Assembly (NCBI RefSeq): GCF_001905655.1
Contig: NZ_JMHT01000043.1
Location: 1 to 61,710, forward strand
DNA length: 61,710 nt
Origin: Mycobacterium sp. ST-F2
GTDB taxonomy: Bacteria; Actinomycetota; Actinomycetes; Mycobacteriales; Mycobacteriaceae
Reading direction: 5' to 3'
Shown here piece by piece: positions 16,759-26,181 of this stretch. Position 1 is the first letter of the stretch, and each line of letters opens with the position of its first letter. The translations under genes and the position numbers were made by a program. The notes under the pieces are model-generated. The model searched no databases. It saw only the letters and a program-made list of their open reading frames with translations, and had not been told where the DNA came from.

Positions 16759-17962
16759 CCGAAGGCGCGTAGTCGTACCGGTAGGCGTAGGTGGGCGCGT
16801 GCCGCATGTGCGCGCTCGCGATCTCCCATGAAGCCGTGCCGAAGGCGAAGTCACCGCCGAGCTTGATACAGGCGTCGGCCGACTGCGGATAACCCGGATA
16901 GGCCGCGGTGATCCGGGCCCGCTGCTCGGCGGGGACGTGCGCCAGGATGCGTTCGATCATGGCTTCGTTGGTGGGCAGCAGCTGCATGAACTTGGTGAAC
17001 AACCGTCCCTCGTCGGCATTGCTGCCCACGATCAACGGCACCTGATGCGCGCGTCCCTCGCGCATCGCGACGACGGGGTCCTCCGGCAGGAATTCGGTAC
17101 CCGCCGCCGGGCCTGCCGGGAAAGCTCCCGGCATGTCGACGACGGCGCCGTGGATCACCCGGTCCAGTGCGGCCATCAGCTCGGCCGGCCTGGCCGTCAT
17201 CAGTGCGGCGGCACCATCGCCCCGGCCGGCGCCCAATTCTTCGGCGAACTGCTTGGCGAAGCGTGCGGCAGCGTCGGGTGAACGCACCATGCCGCTGGCC
17301 GGGCTTTCCGCAATCGCCTGGTGGAAAAGGCCTTTCGCCTGCGGTACCGCCAGTAGGGTGGCCACGGCATGCGCCCCGGCGCTCTCCCCGAAGATGGTCA
17401 CGCTGCCCGGATCGCCGCCGAACACCGCGATGTTGGTCCGCACCCACTTCAGCGCAGCCACCAGGTCACGCAGGAACAGGTTGTCGTCGAGGGGGTGTTC
17501 GGCGGTCGCCAGGGTGGACACGTCGAAACAGCCCAACGCGCCGAGCCGGTAGTTCGCGGAGACGAAGATGCAGCCGCGGCGGGCCAGCGCGGCCCCGTCG
17601 TAGATCGGGGTGGCCGAACTGCCCAGGATGCAACCGCCACCGTGGATGAAGAACATCACCGGCAGCGGCTCGCCGGTGTAATGCTCGGGAGTCACCACAT
17701 TGAGGGTCAGACAGTCTTCACCCGTCGGCTGGTACTTGCCGACGCTCAGCATCGTGAACTTGCGCTCCTGCGGCGCGCAGTACGTGAATCCATGGCAGTA
17801 CCGCACGCCCCGCCAGGGCTGCACCGGCTGCGGTGCCCGGTAGCGCCACTGCCCCATCGGCGGACGGGCGTAGGGCACAGAACGCCAGCGGTGCACGCCG
17901 TCGCGGGTGAAGCCCTCGATGGTGCCGCTGTCGATCGTCACGCGGACGGTACGTTCGTGCAT
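16759..17962 (-). pseudogene. lipT: 5' part of split LipT-like carboxylesterase
   Basis: About 401 codons of a type-B carboxylesterase from the ATG at 17962. It has the oxyanion loop (VMFFIHGGGCILGSS), the nucleophile elbow TIFGESAGAHAV with the catalytic Ser, and the acid residue region (GSNADEGRLF). The family match ends at YAYRYDYAP, where the transposon's right repeat begins. The catalytic His lies on the other fragment (401-716). The divergent arrangement with an LppI-like lipoprotein matches lipT-lppI of M. tuberculosis, which supports the name. The reading frame runs on into a recombinase, so a hybrid polypeptide of about 930 residues could be made, but it cannot be an active esterase without the His. 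Confidence 0.85.
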
Positions 17963-18041
17963 GAATGGACAGTATCGAAAATCTGTAATCCACGGGGTGC
18001 CTGGACCGCGTGTTGCGGCACTGCCGGTTACCCTGGCGGGC

Positions 18042-18740
18042 ATGCGACTTCCGGTGATCATCGCGGCATGTGCCCTGGTTGCGGGTTGTTCCGCCACGTC
18101 AGACCAGCACGGGCGTCCCGGTGTGGCGATCTCCGAGCCGTCCCTGTCGGCCGCGGCCCCGTCGAGCCGGCCGCCGGTTTCGACACCGAAAGCCGCCCCC
18201 ACCACGGCACCACCGGCAGGTGCGCCCGTCGCGGACGTCATCGCCTGGGTGGAGTCCGGTACCCCGGCCGACCCGGCCGGGTTCCATTCGGCAACCCGCG
18301 AGGGCACTGCCACCGATCTCGGCGGGGACATCGCCTTCACGACGTCCGCGGGCACGAACTGCATGACCGACAAGGCCTCAGGCGGCGCGCTGGCGTGCCT
18401 GACGCACCCGACCTCTCCGCTGCCCCAACCCGCGGACACCTACGGCCACTGGGTCGCCGGCTGGGTCGATTTCGAGGGGCCCACCGCGGAAGTCGGTTCC
18501 GTACACGGAGATCCGGGACGATTCACCAAGGGCAGCGGCCCCAAGCTCAAAGACGGGCAGAGCCTGCGGTTCGGCGACTACCACTGCCGGGCCGACGCCA
18601 CCGGGCCCGTGTGCGTGAACTACGCACGCCGCAGCGCGGTCCGATTCAGCGACGCCGGAATCCAGACCTTCGGTTGCCTGACACCCGTGACCCCGGCGCC
18701 CGAGGGCTACGGCTTGAAGTTCGCCTGCACCACTGCCTGA
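18042..18740 (+). CDS. lppI: Lipoprotein, LppI-like
   Basis: A 232-residue protein with a clear lipoprotein signal: MRLPVIIAACALVAGCSA, lipobox LVAGC. A Pro/Ala/Ser-rich linker follows, then a domain with paired Cys (GTNCMTDKASGG, ACLTHP, DYHCRADATGPVCVNY). It is expected to be a lipid-anchored exported protein; its function is unknown. Its position divergent from a lipT-type esterase matches Rv2045c-Rv2046 (lipT-lppI), which is the basis for the symbol. Its 3' end overlaps the convergent fadD gene by 34 bp. Confidence 0.7.
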   Translation: MRLPVIIAACALVAGCSATSDQHGRPGVAISEPSLSAAAPSSRPPVSTPKAAPTTAPPAGAPVADVIAWVESGTPADPAGFHSATREGTATDLGGDIAFTTSAGTNCMTDKASGGALACLTHPTSPLPQPADTYGHWVAGWVDFEGPTAEVGSVHGDPGRFTKGSGPKLKDGQSLRFGDYHCRADATGPVCVNYARRSAVRFSDAGIQTFGCLTPVTPAPEGYGLKFACTTA

Positions 18741-20518
18741 CCGGGTTCCGGCGCGTAGAGGGCGTCGATCTGCGCCGCGTATTTCTCGGCTATCGGGCGC
18801 CGTTTGAGCTTCATGGTCAACGTGATCTCGTCTCCCCCGGGCTCCCAGAACGTCGGTAGCACCGAAAACCGTTTTATCTGCTCGACGCGCGACAACTCCG
18901 TATTGCCCTGTGCCACACCGGCGGCGATCTGCGCGAGCAGTTCGGGATCCGAGGCCAGCGCCTCAGGTGACGCGTCGGCCAGCCCGCGCTGCGCGGCATA
19001 CGGGCCCGCGGACTCGGCGTCGAGGACTATCAGCGCCGTGTTGTACGGCCGAGCATCGCCGATGGCCATGACCACGCCGATCAGTGGGCAGGCGGCCTTG
19101 ATGGATTTCTCGATGTTGGCCGGTGACATGTTCTTTCCGGCCGCGTTGATGATCAGTTCCTTCTTGCGGTCGACGATGGTCAGGTAGCCCTCGTCGTCCA
19201 GGCTGCCGACATCACCGGTGTGCAACCACCCGTCGGCGTCGATGGTCTCGGCGGTCTTGGCCGGTTCCTTGCGGTAACCCTTCATGACGAGCGGCCCGCG
19301 CACCAGGATTTCACCGTCGTCGGCGATCTTGCATTCCAGACCGGACAGGAACGTGCCGACGGTACCCAGTTTCGCGTCGCGCGGATGACTCACCGTCGCA
19401 ACGCAACTCAGCTCCGACATGCCCCACAGCTCGGTCATCGGGATCCCCAGCCCGACGAAGAATCCGAGGGTCTGCGTCGGGATGGGCGCCGCACCCGACA
19501 CCGCCCACCGCACCTGGTCCAGGCCCAGCCGTTCGCGCAGTTTGGACAGCACCAGTTCGTCGGCTCGGGCCCATTCGGCGGCCACGTCGGCGGGCACCGG
19601 TTGGTGGGCCAGCAGGGCGGCGGCCTTCTTGGCGCCGACCGACAGCGCCCACTGCAGCGCCGCCCGCTTCATCTCATCCGGTTCGTTCGCGACCGCGAAT
19701 TCGACTGCGGCCTTGAGCTTTTCCCATACCCGCGGCACCCCGCCCCAGACTGTCGGCCGCACCTCGGGCAGCGCGGCGGCGACCGCGCGGACGTCGGCGA
19801 CCGCGGTGAGTTGGGTGCCGAACACCTCCTGGAAGTACAGCCCGGTCAGGCGATCCGCGATGTGCGCCGTCGGGAGATAGGACGTGCCGCGGTCACCGAA
19901 CCGGATGCCCAGGACGTCGTCGACCGCAGACGACTCGAACAGGATGTTGGCGTGCGTCATCTCCACGCCCTTCGGCTTGCCGGTTGTGCCCGAGGTGTAG
20001 ATGAGCGTGACGACGTCGCCGGGCTGCACCGCACGCCAGGTTGACTCGAAGTCGAAGTCCGCGGGCGCGGCGGCCAGCAGTTCGTCGACGCTGATGGCCC
20101 CCTCGGCGGCACCGTCGATGGCGACGATGTGGTCGATAGCCGCACCACTGGCCCGGATGCGTTGGACGTATTGCGCCTCGCACATCACGACTTTGGTGCC
20201 GGCATTGCCGAAGACATGCGCCAGATCCGCCGCCGGCAGCGTGTTGTACACCGAGAACGAGGTGGCGCCGACGTGCTGCGCGCCGACCTCCAGCGGATAG
20301 AACTCCACCCGGTTGCTCATCATCAGCGACACGGTGTCGCCGCGGGTCACCCCGAGTCCACTCAACCCCGCGGCGACTGCACGCACCTGAGCCGCGTACT
20401 GGGCCCACGTCAGGCTCCGGCCGCCGCCGGCGGTGCGCAACGCGACGGCATCCGGATCGCGCGTCGCGGTCCGTTGGAAGGCTTCACACAGAGTGGTCGG
20501 ACGCTGCGCTGCGGACAT
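18707..20518 (-). CDS. fadD11: Long-chain fatty-acid-CoA ligase, FadD11-like
   Basis: An ANL-superfamily acyl activator of 603 residues. It has the AMP-binding P-loop TLIYTSGTTGKPKGVEMTH, A5-type motif ELWGMSEL, A7/A8 motifs GWLHTGDVGSLDDEGYL and DRKKELIINAAGKNMSP, and a C-terminal Lys region (LTMKLKRRPI). It lacks the FAAL-specific insertion, so CoA ligation is expected. The start at 20518 is chosen because GAGGAGG lies just upstream. Its place directly downstream of dnaE1 matches fadD11 near dnaE1 in M. tuberculosis, where it is reported as split; here it is intact. Confidence 0.8.
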   Translation of the reverse strand: MSAAQRPTTLCEAFQRTATRDPDAVALRTAGGGRSLTWAQYAAQVRAVAAGLSGLGVTRGDTVSLMMSNRVEFYPLEVGAQHVGATSFSVYNTLPAADLAHVFGNAGTKVVMCEAQYVQRIRASGAAIDHIVAIDGAAEGAISVDELLAAAPADFDFESTWRAVQPGDVVTLIYTSGTTGKPKGVEMTHANILFESSAVDDVLGIRFGDRGTSYLPTAHIADRLTGLYFQEVFGTQLTAVADVRAVAAALPEVRPTVWGGVPRVWEKLKAAVEFAVANEPDEMKRAALQWALSVGAKKAAALLAHQPVPADVAAEWARADELVLSKLRERLGLDQVRWAVSGAAPIPTQTLGFFVGLGIPMTELWGMSELSCVATVSHPRDAKLGTVGTFLSGLECKIADDGEILVRGPLVMKGYRKEPAKTAETIDADGWLHTGDVGSLDDEGYLTIVDRKKELIINAAGKNMSPANIEKSIKAACPLIGVVMAIGDARPYNTALIVLDAESAGPYAAQRGLADASPEALASDPELLAQIAAGVAQGNTELSRVEQIKRFSVLPTFWEPGGDEITLTMKLKRRPIAEKYAAQIDALYAPEPGQAVVQANFKP

Positions 20519-20581
20519 GGGAGCCTCCTCGTTCGGCCCCACGATCGAAGCACAGCCGAGCGCACCTCGCGATGGTTCCAG

Positions 20582-23500
20582 CTAACCGCCGAGGCAGCCC
20601 GGACCCAGCAGTGCCTTCAGGTCACCCATCAACGCCGACGACGGTGTCACGCGCAGCGTCTGGTCCAGTTCCAGGGTCGTGATGCGGTCCCCGCTGATCA
20701 GCCGCAGATGCACCTGCGAGGTCCCCGGATGGTGCGCCAGCACCTGCTTGAGCGCGCTGACCTTCTCCGGGGTGCACTGCCGGGTCGGCAGACTCACCGC
20801 GAGCGGACGGTCCGCCTGCGCATTCGAAAAGTCCGGCACCACAAGGTCACTGGCGAAGATGGACACGCGCTCGTCCTCGACCCGGGCCTTGCCGCTCACC
20901 AGCACGATGGCGTCGTCCATGATGTCGGCACCGAACACGGCGTAGGTCTTCGGGAAGAAGTTCACCGTCACCGAACCGTTGAGGTCTTCCAATTGTGCTG
21001 AGGCCCAGGGCAATCCCTGCTTGTTGACCCGCCGTACCACGCCCGCCAGAATGCCGCCGATCCGGACCTGGGAGTCATTGGCGACAGCGCCCTCGAGGAT
21101 GGCCGGAATCTGGGTGTCCACCTGCGCGGTCAGCAGGTGCGCGACACCGTTGAGCGGATGGCCGGAAACGTACAGGCCCAGCATCTCGCGCTCCAGGGCG
21201 AGCTTGTGCTTGTCGTCCCACTCGTCCTCGGGGACCTTGATGGTGAAGGCCACATCCCCGGCGTCCCCGGCGTCACCACCGCCGAACAGGTCGAACTGGC
21301 CCATGGCCTCGGCCTTCTTGGTGCCGAGCACCGAGTCGACCGCATCGGCGTGCACCAGGAACAGGCCCTTGCGGGCGTGGCCCAGCGAGTCGAAAGCGCC
21401 TGCCTTCACCAGAGATTCGGTGACCCGCTTGTTGCAGGCCGTGATGTCGATCTTGCTGAGGTAGTCGGAGAAGTCGGTGTACTTCCCCTTGTCGGTGCGG
21501 GCCGCGATGATGGACTGCACCACGTTGGCGCCGACGTTGCGCACACCGCCCAGCCCGTAGCGGATGTCCTTGCCCACCGAGGCGAAGTTGTGCACCGACT
21601 CGTTGACATCCGGCGGCAGCACGGTGATACCCAGGCGGCGGCAATCCGCCAGGTATATCGCGGCCTTGTCCTTGTCGTCACCGACCGAGGTCAGCAGACC
21701 CGCCATGTACTCGGCCGGATAGTTGGCCTTGAGATAGGCGGTCCAGAACGACACCAGGCCGTACCCGGCGGCATGCGACTTGTTGAACGCGTAGCCGGCG
21801 AACGGCAGCACCGTGTCCCACAGTGCGGTGATGGCCGCCTGCGAGAAGCCGTTGGTCTTCATGCCCTCGGCGAATCCGCCGTAGGCCTCGTCGAGGATTT
21901 CCTTCTTCTTCTTACCCATCGCGCGACGCAGCAGGTCTGCTTGGCCGAGCGAGTAGCCCGCCACCTTCTGCGCGATGTGCATGATCTGCTCTTGGTAGAC
22001 GATCAAACCGTAAGTCTCGGAAAGGATGTCGCGCAGCGGCTCTTCGAGCTCGGGGTGGATGGGCTTGATCTCCTGCAGCCCGTTCTTACGCTTGGCGTAG
22101 TCAGTGTGCGCATCCACACCCATCGGACCCGGCCGGTACAGCGCCAGGACGGCCACGATGTCCTCGAAGCCCGTCGGCCGCATCAGTTTCAGCAGATCGC
22201 GCATCGCGGAACCGTCGAGCTGGAACACCCCGAGCGTGTCGCCACGAGCCAGCAGCTCGTAGGTTTTCGGGTCGTCCAGACTCAGGTGGTCGAGGTCCAG
22301 ATCGATGCCACGGTTGGCCTTGATGTTCTCCAGCGCGTCACCGATGACGGTGAGGTTGCGCAGGCCCAGGAAGTCCATCTTCAACAGGCCGATGGCCTCG
22401 CACGACGGGTAGTCCCAGCCGGTGATGATGGCGCCGTCCTGGGCGCGCTTCCACATCGGGATGGCGTCGATGAGCGGCTCGGAGCTCATGATCACCGCAC
22501 AGGCGTGCACGCCTGCGTTACGGACCAGGCCCTCCAGGCCGCGGGCGGTCTCGTAGATGGTGCGGACGTCCGGGTCGGTGTCGATCAGCGCGCGGACCTC
22601 GGCGGCTTCCTTGTACCGCTCGTGGTTCGGGTCGGTGATGCCCGCCACCGAGATGTCCTTGGCCATGATCGGCGGCGGCAGGGCCTTGGTGATCCGGTCG
22701 GCGATGGCGAAGCCCGGCTGCCCGTAGTGGACGCGGGCCGAATCCTTCAGTGCCGCTTTGGTTTTGATGGTACCGAAGGTGATGACCTGGGCGACCCGGT
22801 CACTGCCCCACTTCTCGCTGGCGTAGCGCACCATCTCACCGCGGCGGCGGTCGTCGAAGTCGATGTCGATATCGGGCATCGACACGCGCTCGGGATTGAG
22901 GAACCGCTCGAACAGCAGACCGTGCGGGATGGGGTCGATGTTGGTGATGCCCATGGCCCAGGCGACCAGCGAACCCGCCGCCGAACCACGGCCCGGGCCG
23001 ACCCAGATGCCGACCTCGCGCGCGTGGCTGATCAGGTCACCGACGACGAGGAAGTACGCCGGGAAGCCCATCTGCACGATGACGCTGATCTCGTACTCGG
23101 CACGGTCGAGGTACTCCTGCGGCGGGCCGGCCGGGAAGCGCCGGTCCAGCCCACGCAGCACCTCTTTACGCAGCCACGTGGCCTGCGTCTCGCCCTCGGG
23201 CACCGGGAAGATCGGCATCCGGTCGTGGAACTTCCAGACGTCGGCGTAGGACTCGACGCGCTCGGCGATCAGCAACGTCGAATCGCAGGCGCCAGGCACC
23301 TGGTGATCCCACATGGCCCGCATGTCGGCAGCCGACTTCAGGTAGTAACCGTCACCGTCGAACTTGAAGCGCGTGGGGTCCGACAGCGTCTTGCCGGTCT
23401 GGATACACAGCAGCGCCTCGTGGTTGTGCGACGCCTCGCGGGTGACGTAGTGGCAGTCATTGGTGGCCAGCGGCGGGATGCCCAGCTTCTTGCCGATGTC

Positions 23501-24115
23501 CAGCAGGCCCTCGCGAACCCGGCGCTCGATCTCGATGCCGTGGTCCATCAACTCGAGGAAGAAGTTCTCCTTGCCGAAGATCTCCTGCCACTTGGCGGCG
23601 GCTTCGATGGCTTCCTGCTCGTGCCCCAGCCGCAGCCGGGTCTGCACCTCGCCCGACGGGCAGCCGGTGGTGGCGATGATGCCGGCGGAATGCTCGGCGA
23701 TGATCTCCGCGTCCATGCGGGACCACTTGCCGAGCTGCCCTTCGAACGACGCGAGCGACGACAGCTTGAAGAGGTTGCGCAGGCCGGTCGCGTTCTCCGC
23801 GACCATCGTCATGTGGGTGTACGAACCGCTACCCGAGACGTCGTCACCCTTCTGGCTGGGATCACCCCAGGTGATGCGCTTGGTGTTGAAGCGGGACGCG
23901 GGCGCGATGTAGGCCTCGATGCCGATGATCGGCTTGATGCCCTCTTTTGTGGCGGTGTTGTAGAACTCGCTGGCGCCGAACATGTTTCCGTGGTCGGTCA
24001 TGCCGATGGCGGGCATACCCAACCGGATGGCTTCCTGCACCATCGGCTTGACCTTCGCGGCACCGTCCAGCATCGAGTACTCGGTGTGATTGTGGAGGTG
24101 CACGAACTGGCTCAT
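20582..24115 (-). CDS. dnaE1: DNA polymerase III alpha subunit DnaE1
   Basis: The replicative polymerase, 1177 residues, the usual mycobacterial length. An N-terminal PHP domain begins HLHNHTEYSMLDGAAK, with later metal-site residues (GMTDHGNMFG); in mycobacteria this domain provides proofreading. The Pol3 catalytic Asp triplet is in MPDIDIDFDD at about residues 410-420. A helix-hairpin-helix region and the C-terminal OB fold (VRIGGILAGVVRRV) follow. It lies between fadD11 and a TetR gene on the same strand. Confidence 0.97.
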   Translation of the reverse strand: MSQFVHLHNHTEYSMLDGAAKVKPMVQEAIRLGMPAIGMTDHGNMFGASEFYNTATKEGIKPIIGIEAYIAPASRFNTKRITWGDPSQKGDDVSGSGSYTHMTMVAENATGLRNLFKLSSLASFEGQLGKWSRMDAEIIAEHSAGIIATTGCPSGEVQTRLRLGHEQEAIEAAAKWQEIFGKENFFLELMDHGIEIERRVREGLLDIGKKLGIPPLATNDCHYVTREASHNHEALLCIQTGKTLSDPTRFKFDGDGYYLKSAADMRAMWDHQVPGACDSTLLIAERVESYADVWKFHDRMPIFPVPEGETQATWLRKEVLRGLDRRFPAGPPQEYLDRAEYEISVIVQMGFPAYFLVVGDLISHAREVGIWVGPGRGSAAGSLVAWAMGITNIDPIPHGLLFERFLNPERVSMPDIDIDFDDRRRGEMVRYASEKWGSDRVAQVITFGTIKTKAALKDSARVHYGQPGFAIADRITKALPPPIMAKDISVAGITDPNHERYKEAAEVRALIDTDPDVRTIYETARGLEGLVRNAGVHACAVIMSSEPLIDAIPMWKRAQDGAIITGWDYPSCEAIGLLKMDFLGLRNLTVIGDALENIKANRGIDLDLDHLSLDDPKTYELLARGDTLGVFQLDGSAMRDLLKLMRPTGFEDIVAVLALYRPGPMGVDAHTDYAKRKNGLQEIKPIHPELEEPLRDILSETYGLIVYQEQIMHIAQKVAGYSLGQADLLRRAMGKKKKEILDEAYGGFAEGMKTNGFSQAAITALWDTVLPFAGYAFNKSHAAGYGLVSFWTAYLKANYPAEYMAGLLTSVGDDKDKAAIYLADCRRLGITVLPPDVNESVHNFASVGKDIRYGLGGVRNVGANVVQSIIAARTDKGKYTDFSDYLSKIDITACNKRVTESLVKAGAFDSLGHARKGLFLVHADAVDSVLGTKKAEAMGQFDLFGGGDAGDAGDVAFTIKVPEDEWDDKHKLALEREMLGLYVSGHPLNGVAHLLTAQVDTQIPAILEGAVANDSQVRIGGILAGVVRRVNKQGLPWASAQLEDLNGSVTVNFFPKTYAVFGADIMDDAIVLVSGKARVEDERVSIFASDLVVPDFSNAQADRPLAVSLPTRQCTPEKVSALKQVLAHHPGTSQVHLRLISGDRITTLELDQTLRVTPSSALMGDLKALLGPGCLGG

Positions 24116-24182
24116 AGGGCTGCCAGTCTAAAACGGGCCACCGACACGTCTCGGCGTGTCGGGTGCTGTGTCGTCGGGAGGA

Positions 24183-24881
24183 CTACGACGAAGCCGTGGC
24201 GCCCGCGGGGACCCGGTCGAGGGATTCACCCGTTTCCGTTGCCACAGGACCCACCAGCAACCCCTCGTGCAACACACGTTGCAGTTGCTTAGTTACCGCT
24301 TCGACGCGGTCCCGGTCGGCCACGAGTCCGGCGTAGAACCCCAACCCCCACACCATGCTGTACAGCAGATCGGCGACCGCGGGCACAACCGTGCCCGCGG
24401 GCAACTCGCCACGTGCCACGGCGTCGCGTACGGCATGGTCCAGGAATTTGCGGACGGCCGCCTTGGCGTCCCGCCGCGGCGCCGGAAGGCGGTCGGCCTC
24501 GAGGTACGAGCTGACCAGCAGCGCCACGCTCTCCGGTTCATGGATTCCGGTATTGCGGAACTCGGTGATCAACACCGAAACCTGCGCCGGAAGAGTCGAT
24601 TCCGCGCCCGCACGGGCGATGCAGAGGTCGATGGTCGTGGCGATCTCATTGAGCAGGCAGTGGTAGATGTCCTCGCGCGTCTGGAAGTGGTAATGCAGCG
24701 TAGGACGGCTCAACTCGGCGATCTCGGCGATTGCCTGGATGGTGGTGGCGTGGTAGCCGCGGACCGCGATCACTTCGCGCGCGGCGCCCAGGATCCGAGC
24801 CCGCGTCTGAGCTGAATCAGTGCCTGCCGGGCGACCCCTCCGGCGCGTCGCCTTCACTGGGAGAACATCGAGTTGCACCAT
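24183..24881 (-). CDS. TetR-family transcriptional regulator
   Basis: From the ATG at 24881 (MVQLDVLPVK) 232 residues; an upstream start at 24923 is also possible. The N-terminus is basic (KATRRRGRPAG), followed by the TetR HTH (ARILGAAREVIAVRGYHAT, IAEIAELSRPTLHYHF) and a helical ligand domain. It is divergent from the ABC exporter operon across about 370 bp, so it may control that operon, as TetR repressors often do for exporters (inference). It lies upstream of dnaE1, comparable to the TetR genes near dnaE1/fadD11 in M. tuberculosis. Confidence 0.85.
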   Translation of the reverse strand: MVQLDVLPVKATRRRGRPAGTDSAQTRARILGAAREVIAVRGYHATTIQAIAEIAELSRPTLHYHFQTREDIYHCLLNEIATTIDLCIARAGAESTLPAQVSVLITEFRNTGIHEPESVALLVSSYLEADRLPAPRRDAKAAVRKFLDHAVRDAVARGELPAGTVVPAVADLLYSMVWGLGFYAGLVADRDRVEAVTKQLQRVLHEGLLVGPVATETGESLDRVPAGATASS

Positions 24882-25212
24882 GCCACGTCCTCGCACAGGG
24901 AAGGGATATTTACGATTCAGCAAACTCTAAGACATAGCTGATAACCGGTCAACCGCAACTCAGCCAACGCCGACTTCGCTTGCCCCGCCCGCGTGTCCGG
25001 ATCCTCTGATTCCATCCGATGACCGGCATAGACGCCGCCACGCTCGCCACTCGCCCGGAGCCGGATCCCACCGCGGTCGCGAGTACCGCTATTTATTTGC
25101 CCGAAAATTTGTCGCCGACGAAGAGTTACGGCAACTGATCGTCGTCTTCCACTGCCATACATACGGTCACCGCAAAGTGATGATGTCCACATCACAGGCC
25201 GTGCTGCGCGAA

Positions 25213-25240
25213 TTGAATGCGCTCTGGCTCTCTGTATCGT
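25213..25240 (+). promoter_or_regulatory. Possible promoter of the ABC exporter operon (leaderless start)
   Basis: TTGAAT (25213-25218), 16 bp, then TATCGT (25235-25240) forms a SigA-like promoter. The expected transcription start falls on or next to the GTG at 25249, which would give a leaderless mRNA, common in mycobacteria. No ribosome-binding site is visible before either candidate start codon. Confidence 0.4.
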
Positions 25241-25248
25241 ATGAGTCC

Positions 25249-26181
25249 GTGATCGAGCTCAACAACGTCGCCAAGACCTTCGGCGGGTCCGTTCCCGCGC
25301 TCCGCGACGTGAGCTTTTCCGTCCCCACCGGATCTGTGTGTGCGTTGCTGGGACACAACGGCGCCGGCAAGACGACGACGGTCAAGATCCTGTCGACCTT
25401 GCTCAAACCGAGCTCGGGCCAGGCAATCGTCGCGGGCTACGACGTCGCCCGCGAACCGGCAAAAGTGCGTCAGAGCATCGGCGTCACGGGCCAGGACGCG
25501 GCGCTGGATCTGCGCCTGACCGGACGGGAGAACCTCGTGCTGTTCGGCCGCCTGCGCGGGCTACGGCGCGGCGAGGCCCGCAACCGGGCCGACGAGTTGG
25601 TCGACCAGTTCGACATGGGGCACGCGGCCGACCGTCAGGTCAGCGGCTATTCCGGCGGCATGCGCCGGCGTATCGACATCGCGGTGTCCCTCGTCGTCCC
25701 GCCGAAGGTGCTCTTCCTCGACGAGCCCACCACCGGGCTCGATCCGCGGAGCCGGCGCGACGTCTGGAATCTGGTGTCCTCCATGAAGTCGGAGGGCATC
25801 ACCGTGCTGCTGACGACGCAGTACCTGGAGGAGGCCGACATCCTCAGCGACTCCATCGTGATTCTCAACGCCGGGCAGGTCGTCGCCAGTGGCACCGCCG
25901 ACGAGCTCAAGCGCCAGACCGGTTCCAGCTACTGCGAGATGACACCGGTCAATGTGGACGATCTGCCCCGCATCGCCACCGCGCTCGCGGATTTCGAGTC
26001 GGTCGAGGTCGACACCGATGCGTCGTCGGTCGCCGTGCCGGCGCCGGGCGGTGTGGCGACCCTGACCGAGGTGTTCCGCCGGATGGACGAGATCGGCGTC
26101 GAACTCCTCGACATCTCGCTGCGCAGACCGTCGCTCGACGAGGTGTTCCTGCACCTCACAACCCCCGTCAACTCGAAGTGA
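25249..26181 (+). CDS. DrrA-like ABC transporter ATP-binding protein
   Basis: An ATPase of the daunorubicin-resistance (DrrA) subfamily. It has Walker A GHNGAGKTT, signature VSGYSGGMRRRIDIA, Walker B KVLFLDEPTTGLDP and a switch Gln/His region (LTTQYLEEAD). The C-terminal extension (DEVFLHLTT) is typical of DrrA. The start was set at GTG 25249, just before the domain begins, because a promoter-like sequence ends 8 bp upstream; an in-frame ATG at 25177 would add 24 atypical residues. Its stop overlaps the next gene's GTG (GTGA). Together with the two permeases it forms an ABC-2 exporter, and its glycosyltransferase neighbours suggest a glycolipid substrate (inference). Confidence 0.9.
   Translation: MIELNNVAKTFGGSVPALRDVSFSVPTGSVCALLGHNGAGKTTTVKILSTLLKPSSGQAIVAGYDVAREPAKVRQSIGVTGQDAALDLRLTGRENLVLFGRLRGLRRGEARNRADELVDQFDMGHAADRQVSGYSGGMRRRIDIAVSLVVPPKVLFLDEPTTGLDPRSRRDVWNLVSSMKSEGITVLLTTQYLEEADILSDSIVILNAGQVVASGTADELKRQTGSSYCEMTPVNVDDLPRIATALADFESVEVDTDASSVAVPAPGGVATLTEVFRRMDEIGVELLDISLRRPSLDEVFLHLTTPVNSK

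Noticed and set aside
15170..18439. A single 1089-residue protein starting at 18439
   Set aside because: The part upstream of 17962 is antisense to the lipoprotein gene; the esterase starts at 17962, and the join to the recombinase is a transposon junction.
21137..24292. A 1051-codon open frame opposite dnaE1
   Set aside because: It is the antisense shadow of a highly conserved polymerase gene in GC-rich DNA; its Val/Asp/Arg-rich content matches no family.
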